A stretch of 9,358 bases of DNA from an uncultured Clostridia bacterium (GTDB taxonomy: Bacteria > Bacillota > Clostridia > Lachnospirales > Lachnospiraceae). The stretch is from positions 1 through 9,358 of the forward strand of contig CAMJIC010000089.1 in the NCBI GenBank assembly GCA_946405675.1, written 5' to 3'. Below the pieces are notes generated by a model that worked only from the letters and a program-made list of their open reading frames with translations, did not search any database and was not told the origin of the DNA. Positions 5,881 to 9,358 of this stretch are shown in pieces; position 1 is the stretch's first letter; every line of letters starts with the position of its first letter. The translations under genes and the position numbers were made by a program.

Positions 5881-7210
5881 CGACCCCCTGGGCCTTCATG
5901 GCTTCCGCAACCTTCTGGAACCCTGCAATGTTCGCGCCCGCGACATAGTTTCCTTCCATGCCATAACGCTTTGCGGCTTCATCACAGTTCTTGAAGATAT
6001 TATTCATAATCCGCTTGAGCATGCTGTCAACCTCCTCGAAGGTCCAGGAAAGACGCTCAGAGTTCTGGCTCATCTCCAGCGCGCTGGTAGCAACTCCGCC
6101 TGCATTGGACGCCTTGCCCGGAGAGAACAGCATGCCCTTGCTCTGGATGAACTCAGTCGCATCCAGGGTGGTCGGCATGTTCGCGCCTTCCGCGACGCAG
6201 TAGCATCCATTCTCATAGAGCATCTTCGCGTCTTCCAGATTCAGCTCATTCTGGGTCGCGCACGGGCAGGCGATGTCACACTTCACGGACCAGACACCCT
6301 TTCCTGCATGGTACTCGGCACCCGGCCTCTTCGCCTGATATTCAGTCAGGCGTGCGCGGCGCACTTCCTTGACCTCCTGCAGGAGAGCCACATCGATCCC
6401 CTCCGGATCATAGATCCAGCCTGTGGAATCAGAGCAGGTGACAACCTTCGCGCCAAGCTGCTGTGCCTTTTCGATCGCATAGATCGCGACATTGCCTGCG
6501 CCGGAAACGGCGACGGTCTGACCTTTGATATCCCTTCCGTTCGCCTTCAGCATCGCATCCAGGAAATAGATCAGGCCGTATCCGGTCGCCTGCGTCCTGG
6601 CAAGGGAACCGCCATAGGTCAGGCCCTTACCGGTGAGGACACCCTCATACAGTCCTGTGATTCTCTTATACTGCCCATAAAGGAATCCGATCTCACGTCC
6701 GCCGACACCGATGTCTCCCGCCGGTACGTCCGTATCAGCGCCGACATGACGGTAAAGCTCTGTCATAAAGCTCTGGCAGAACGCCATGACCTCACGGTCG
6801 CTCTTGCCCTTCGGGTCGAAATCGGAACCGCCCTTGCCGCCGCCGATGGGAAGGCCGGTCAGGGAATTCTTGAAGATCTGTTCAAAGCCAAGGAACTTGA
6901 TGGTTCCAAGGGTTACGGAAGGATGGAATCTCAGTCCTCCCTTATATGGCCCGATCGCACTGTTGAACTGGACACGGAATCCATTGTTCACATGCACCTG
7001 GCCCTTGTCATCCACCCACGGGACGCGGAACAGGATCTGCCTTTCCGGAGTGGTGATGCGCTCAAGCAGCGCTTCCTTGCGGTACTCTTCTTCATTCTCT
7101 TCAATGACCGGGCGAAGCGTGGAGAGAACCTCCTTGACCGCCTGATGGAATTCCGGCTGTGCCTGGTTCTGAGCGACTACGCGTTCATAGACTTCATCAA
7201 CATAGGACAT
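5876..7210 (-). CDS. gdhA: NADP-specific glutamate dehydrogenase
   Basis: This is the 444-residue hexameric glutamate dehydrogenase, which reversibly aminates 2-oxoglutarate with ammonia and NAD(P)H to give glutamate in the cytosol. The substrate site is intact: K90 in GPYKGGLRFHP, K114 (the FKNSLTG stretch), catalytic K126 in LPIGGGKGGSDFDP, and D166 in PAGDIGVGGRE. The coenzyme domain carries GAGNVA (237-242). The residues after its second strand are S-D-S (260-262), as in NADP enzymes such as that of E. coli, whereas the NAD enzyme of Clostridium symbiosum has G-P-D there. The start at 7210 has AGAGGAGG about 8 nt upstream and gives the usual family length. An in-frame ATG at 7315 would add 35 atypical residues and lies upstream of the promoter. 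A hairpin and a strong promoter separate it from the patatin gene, so it is probably transcribed alone. Confidence 0.97.
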   Translation of the reverse strand: MSYVDEVYERVVAQNQAQPEFHQAVKEVLSTLRPVIEENEEEYRKEALLERITTPERQILFRVPWVDDKGQVHVNNGFRVQFNSAIGPYKGGLRFHPSVTLGTIKFLGFEQIFKNSLTGLPIGGGKGGSDFDPKGKSDREVMAFCQSFMTELYRHVGADTDVPAGDIGVGGREIGFLYGQYKRITGLYEGVLTGKGLTYGGSLARTQATGYGLIYFLDAMLKANGRDIKGQTVAVSGAGNVAIYAIEKAQQLGAKVVTCSDSTGWIYDPEGIDVALLQEVKEVRRARLTEYQAKRPGAEYHAGKGVWSVKCDIACPCATQNELNLEDAKMLYENGCYCVAEGANMPTTLDATEFIQSKGMLFSPGKASNAGGVATSALEMSQNSERLSWTFEEVDSMLKRIMNNIFKNCDEAAKRYGMEGNYVAGANIAGFQKVAEAMKAQGVV

Positions 7211-7282
7211 CTTGTTTACCTCCTCTACTGCGAAACAACCGCTCAGGCTCACGCTTCTGTAAACCATCCCGGCAACGCGGTT

Positions 7283-7312
7283 ATTATATATCGAAGTAAA
7301 TTGTGCTTGCAA
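7283..7312 (-). promoter_or_regulatory. gdhA promoter
   Basis: On the minus strand TTGCAA (7307-7312, 4 of 6 to TTGACA) is followed after 18 nt by a perfect TATAAT (RC of 7283-7288). Transcription would start near 7276, giving a leader of about 65 nt. The promoter lies just past the terminator of the upstream gene. Confidence 0.65.
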
Positions 7313-7324
7313 CACTTTCGCGCT

Positions 7325-7355
7325 AAAAAATTCCGAAAAATTTACGTATTCGGAA
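7325..7355 (-). terminator. Intrinsic terminator of the patatin-like gene
   Basis: TTCCGAA and TTCGGAA (7331-7337, 7349-7355) pair over 7 bp around an 11-nt loop and are followed on the minus strand by TTTTTT (RC of 7325-7330), starting 33 nt after the stop codon. The stem is short and AT-rich but the layout is that of a Rho-independent terminator. Confidence 0.65.
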
Positions 7356-7387
7356 ATTTTTATGGAGAAATACGCTAATCGCTATAA

Positions 7388-8269
7388 TTATTTGTTTGCA
7401 CATGTGGCCAGGTGATCCTCACAGAAGGCCAGCAGCTTTTCCCTGTAATCGGCATATTCCTTCACGGCTGTATCATAAAGCCCCTGAAGGACGGAAGCAT
7501 CCTTTGTGTAGGTTGTGATATCCAGATGATGCTCCGGCGCGATGATCAATGCATGCCCCTGCTTCTCCAGCTTTTTTACCGCCTGAAGCGTAGCATTGTA
7601 GCGAAGATGCCGTACATCCAGGTTATGGACCAGCCTGGGATAACGGCGCAGGATGGTGCGATACAGTTTTTGATGTTTTTCAGGTTCCCTCACCGTATCC
7701 TTCGGGCGGCACAGGATCACGATCACCTTGTCACACCCCGCCTCAAGGGCACGTCTGACCGGAACTGAATCACTGCAGCCTCCGTCAAAGTACAGATGGC
7801 CATCGATCCGTACCGGCCTGCAGACAACCGGGATCGCACAGCTTGCCATGTAGACGGAATAGTCATTCGGGTGAAGATCCTTTTTGGTAAAGTAATGGGG
7901 TTTGCCGGTTTCCGCATCCGTCGCCACCGCCCACAGCTCGCAAGGATTCTTCATGATCGCGTCATAATCCAGTTCATCCTCGCCGCCTCTTCCGGTCAGA
8001 TCCTGATAGATGTATTCCAGGTTAAAGAAATTCCCGCCGCTGTGCCTGAAAGCAGTCCATCCCATATAATCCGGCCTGCCGACATAATCAACGAAAAATC
8101 TTCGGTTCCTGTCCCTCTGCCCGGCAACAAATGACGCGCCACACGCAGCTCCCGCGGAAACGCCGATCACATAATCCGGCAGGATCCCGTCATCCATCAT
8201 CAGATCCAGTATTCCGGAGGAATAGGCGCATTTCATTCCGCCTCCCTCGATCACAAGTCCCAGTTTCAT
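7388..8269 (-). CDS. Patatin-like phospholipase family protein
   Basis: A 293-residue serine hydrolase of the patatin family, close in type to bacterial YjjU-like proteins. These hydrolyse acyl esters of lipids; the natural substrate is not known here. The oxyanion loop is EGGGMK (8-13), the nucleophile elbow is GVSAG (36-40) with S38, and the catalytic aspartate is D162 in FDGG, so the Ser-Asp dyad is complete. No signal peptide or membrane segment is visible, so it is probably cytoplasmic or peripheral to the membrane. ATG 8269 is chosen because the domain begins right after it. The nearest ribosome binding site (AAGGAG) is unusually far, about 16 nt, and an ATG at 8320 adding 17 residues has none. 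folD ends 97 nt upstream on the same strand, so the two may share a transcript, though a TATGAT -10-like element (8309-8314) suggests a separate promoter. Confidence 0.9.
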   Translation of the reverse strand: MKLGLVIEGGGMKCAYSSGILDLMMDDGILPDYVIGVSAGAACGASFVAGQRDRNRRFFVDYVGRPDYMGWTAFRHSGGNFFNLEYIYQDLTGRGGEDELDYDAIMKNPCELWAVATDAETGKPHYFTKKDLHPNDYSVYMASCAIPVVCRPVRIDGHLYFDGGCSDSVPVRRALEAGCDKVIVILCRPKDTVREPEKHQKLYRTILRRYPRLVHNLDVRHLRYNATLQAVKKLEKQGHALIIAPEHHLDITTYTKDASVLQGLYDTAVKEYADYREKLLAFCEDHLATCANK

Positions 8270-8308
8270 ATTATCTGCTGTCACTCTCCTTCTTAGGTTC
8301 CATTTATG

Positions 8309-8314
8309 ATCATA
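8309..8314 (-). promoter_or_regulatory. Possible -10 element upstream of the patatin-like gene
   Basis: TATGAT on the minus strand (5 of 6 to consensus) lies within the palindrome TATGATCATA (8305-8314). No good -35 is seen. A start near 8302 would give a leader of about 33 nt and exclude the ATG at 8320. Confidence 0.25.
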
Positions 8315-8366
8315 GCGCATAACGCATATGGATCAGCTTCAGATTCCATGTGCGCATGCAATGAAA

Positions 8367-9212
8367 TCAGATTCTTTCACACGCCTCCACCACATGGCGC
8401 ACCAGAATCGATGTCGTTACAGCCCCGACGCCCCCCGGCACCGGAGTAATGGCACCAACGACAGGCTCAGCCTGTGCAAAATCCACATCACCGCACATTT
8501 TTCCGTCAGCTCCCACATTGATCCCAACATCGATCACGATCTGTCCATCGCGCAGGCATTCTCTTCCCACCGCGCCCGCATGCCCGCAGGCCACCATCAG
8601 GATGTCAGCCTGCCTTGCAATGGACGGAAGGTCCCTTGTCCTGGTGTGGCAGACCGTTATGGTGGCATTGCGGCCAAGCAGTATCAGTGCTGCCGGCTTG
8701 CCAAACACGAGAGACCTTCCCACAACGACTGCACGCTTTCCGCAAGGATCAATCCCATAATGATCCAGAAAAGCCATGGCCGCTTCCGCCGTACACGGGG
8801 CAAATCCGGTATTGCGCCCTGTCAGGATACCACTCATGGAAAGGTCTGTCATCCCGTCCACATCCTTGGATGGGAGCAGGCTGTTTACAACCTTCGCCTC
8901 ATCCATGCCGCGTGGCAGCGGACGGAGAAGCAAAACGCCGTGAACTCCGGGATCCTCATTCAGGGACCGAATCACCCCGATCAGTTCTTCCTGGCTCACA
9001 TTGCCTGGCAAATGGACTGCCCGAAAGCCGGCATTGGTCAGCTCACACCGCTTCCTTGCCCCCGTCTCGTACGAAATATCGCCCGGGTCCTCACCAACCC
9101 GAACCACACATAAAGACGGAACCAGGCCCTTGAGACGAAGCACCCGGATCCGTTCCTTCAGCTGCTCATTCAATTGAAGGGCAACCTCCCTGCCGGACAG
9201 TATCTTTGCCAT
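8367..9212 (-). CDS. folD: 5,10-methylene-tetrahydrofolate dehydrogenase (FolD family), cyclohydrolase site altered
   Basis: A 281-residue FolD. The family oxidises 5,10-methylene-THF to methenyl-THF and, in canonical members, hydrolyses it to 10-formyl-THF in the cytosol. Seen here are the signature TPVPGGVG (256-263), the dinucleotide loop GRSLVFGKP (165-173), and KDVDG (116-120) with the conserved aspartate. The canonical YxxxK motif reads Y48-E-T-G-A52-R-K54, so alanine sits where the cyclohydrolase lysine is expected. The conserved glutamine of VQLPLP is leucine (L96 in LLLRPLP). Related FolD proteins in Clostridia share this type, as far as I recall. ATG 9212 has GGGAGG 7 nt upstream. 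An ATG at 9272 would add 20 residues without family similarity. The dehydrogenase role is well supported; the cyclohydrolase is doubtful. Confidence 0.93.
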   Translation of the reverse strand: MAKILSGREVALQLNEQLKERIRVLRLKGLVPSLCVVRVGEDPGDISYETGARKRCELTNAGFRAVHLPGNVSQEELIGVIRSLNEDPGVHGVLLLRPLPRGMDEAKVVNSLLPSKDVDGMTDLSMSGILTGRNTGFAPCTAEAAMAFLDHYGIDPCGKRAVVVGRSLVFGKPAALILLGRNATITVCHTRTRDLPSIARQADILMVACGHAGAVGRECLRDGQIVIDVGINVGADGKMCGDVDFAQAEPVVGAITPVPGGVGAVTTSILVRHVVEACERI

Positions 9213-9304
9213 ATTCCTCCCTCCCAGAGTCCACAGATCCTCCGCACAGCCCGAACGCAGCCCAAGGCGCACCCCGCCAGCGGCCCACCTGTGGGTGTGA
9301 CATG

Positions 9305-9319
9305 TTAGGATCTGTTACA
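9305..9319 (-). repeat. 15-bp repeat copy 2 at a stop codon
   Basis: Identical to 5866-5880 (minus strand TGTAACAGATCCTAA). Its TAA ends the partial reading frame that enters from the right edge. Confidence 0.5.
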
Positions 9320-9358
9320 GAATAACTTGTACATCTGACTTGTCCAAACGCTCATCTG
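9315..9358 (-). CDS. C-terminal end of an unidentified protein (partial)
   Basis: Only the last 13 codons are inside the window, reading DERLDKSDVQVIL then TAA at 9315-9317. The charged, alternating composition looks like a real C-terminus, and the stop sits in the same 15-bp repeat as the gdhA stop. A second frame is also open for 17 codons to a TAA at 9305-9307, so the frame is not certain. folD begins 102 nt further on, so the two could be one operon. The identity cannot be read from so short a piece. Confidence 0.4.
   Translation of the reverse strand, partial: DERLDKSDVQVIL

Noticed and set aside
7237..7282. AACCGC/GCGGTT inverted repeat as a gdhA leader hairpin
   Set aside because: One arm (7277-7282) lies between the -10 and the expected transcript start, so it would not be in the RNA.
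6308..7378. A 356-codon open frame on the plus strand opposite gdhA
   Set aside because: It lies antisense to a clear gdhA, has no ribosome binding site, and its composition is that expected of the mirror of a GC-rich gene.
8328..9113. Plus-strand open frame of 261 codons opposite folD
   Set aside because: The folD signature motifs are unmistakable on the other strand; this frame has low-complexity, Arg/His/Pro-rich content.
9213..9314. T-box or other riboswitch upstream of folD
   Set aside because: GGGTGTGAC near 9293 is not the T-box GGGTGGNACCGCG, and no specifier stem or terminator is visible.

Overview
The window reads as a chromosomal segment of a Gram-positive anaerobe of the class Clostridia, most likely Lachnospiraceae-like. 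This is inferred from strong AGGAGG ribosome binding sites, extended -10 promoters of the TGGTAGAAT type, a GH73 autolysin carrying choline-binding-like aromatic repeats, an NADP-type hexameric glutamate dehydrogenase, and a FolD of the divergent clostridial type. Seven complete protein genes and one fragment are supported. I see no rRNA, tRNA, CRISPR array, transposase or phage gene.

Left part (1-2460): an unrecognised acidic 222-residue protein on the minus strand is divergent from a PIN-like domain protein on the plus strand, across about 250 bp that contains a promoter for each. The PIN-like protein has an N-terminal nuclease-fold domain, a 230-residue disordered charged linker and a small helical C-terminal domain. 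Two strong consecutive hairpins follow it.

Middle (2480-5810): a secreted cell-wall hydrolase (signal peptide, wall-binding repeats, glucosaminidase domain) on the minus strand is divergent from a membrane-anchored von Willebrand A protein on the plus strand. The 355-bp gap between them holds the clearest regulatory signal of the window. Three half-sites at exact 11-bp period fit the WalR consensus (TGTWAH-N5-TGTWAH) and overlap the -35 of a predicted autolysin promoter. A leader of about 140 nt with competing stems follows.

Right part (5876-9358): all genes are on the minus strand. In transcription order they are the end of an unidentified gene, folD (5,10-methylene-THF dehydrogenase), a patatin-like hydrolase and gdhA. 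A hairpin followed by T6 separates the patatin gene from gdhA, and gdhA has its own promoter with a perfect TATAAT. The genes are core one-carbon, lipid and nitrogen metabolism functions.

No complete new defence or mobile system is evident. The items most worth a second look are the WalR/PhoP-like box, the structured autolysin leader, the FolD that lacks the canonical cyclohydrolase lysine and glutamine, the PIN-like protein with its disordered linker, and a 15-bp repeat placed at the stop codons of two genes.
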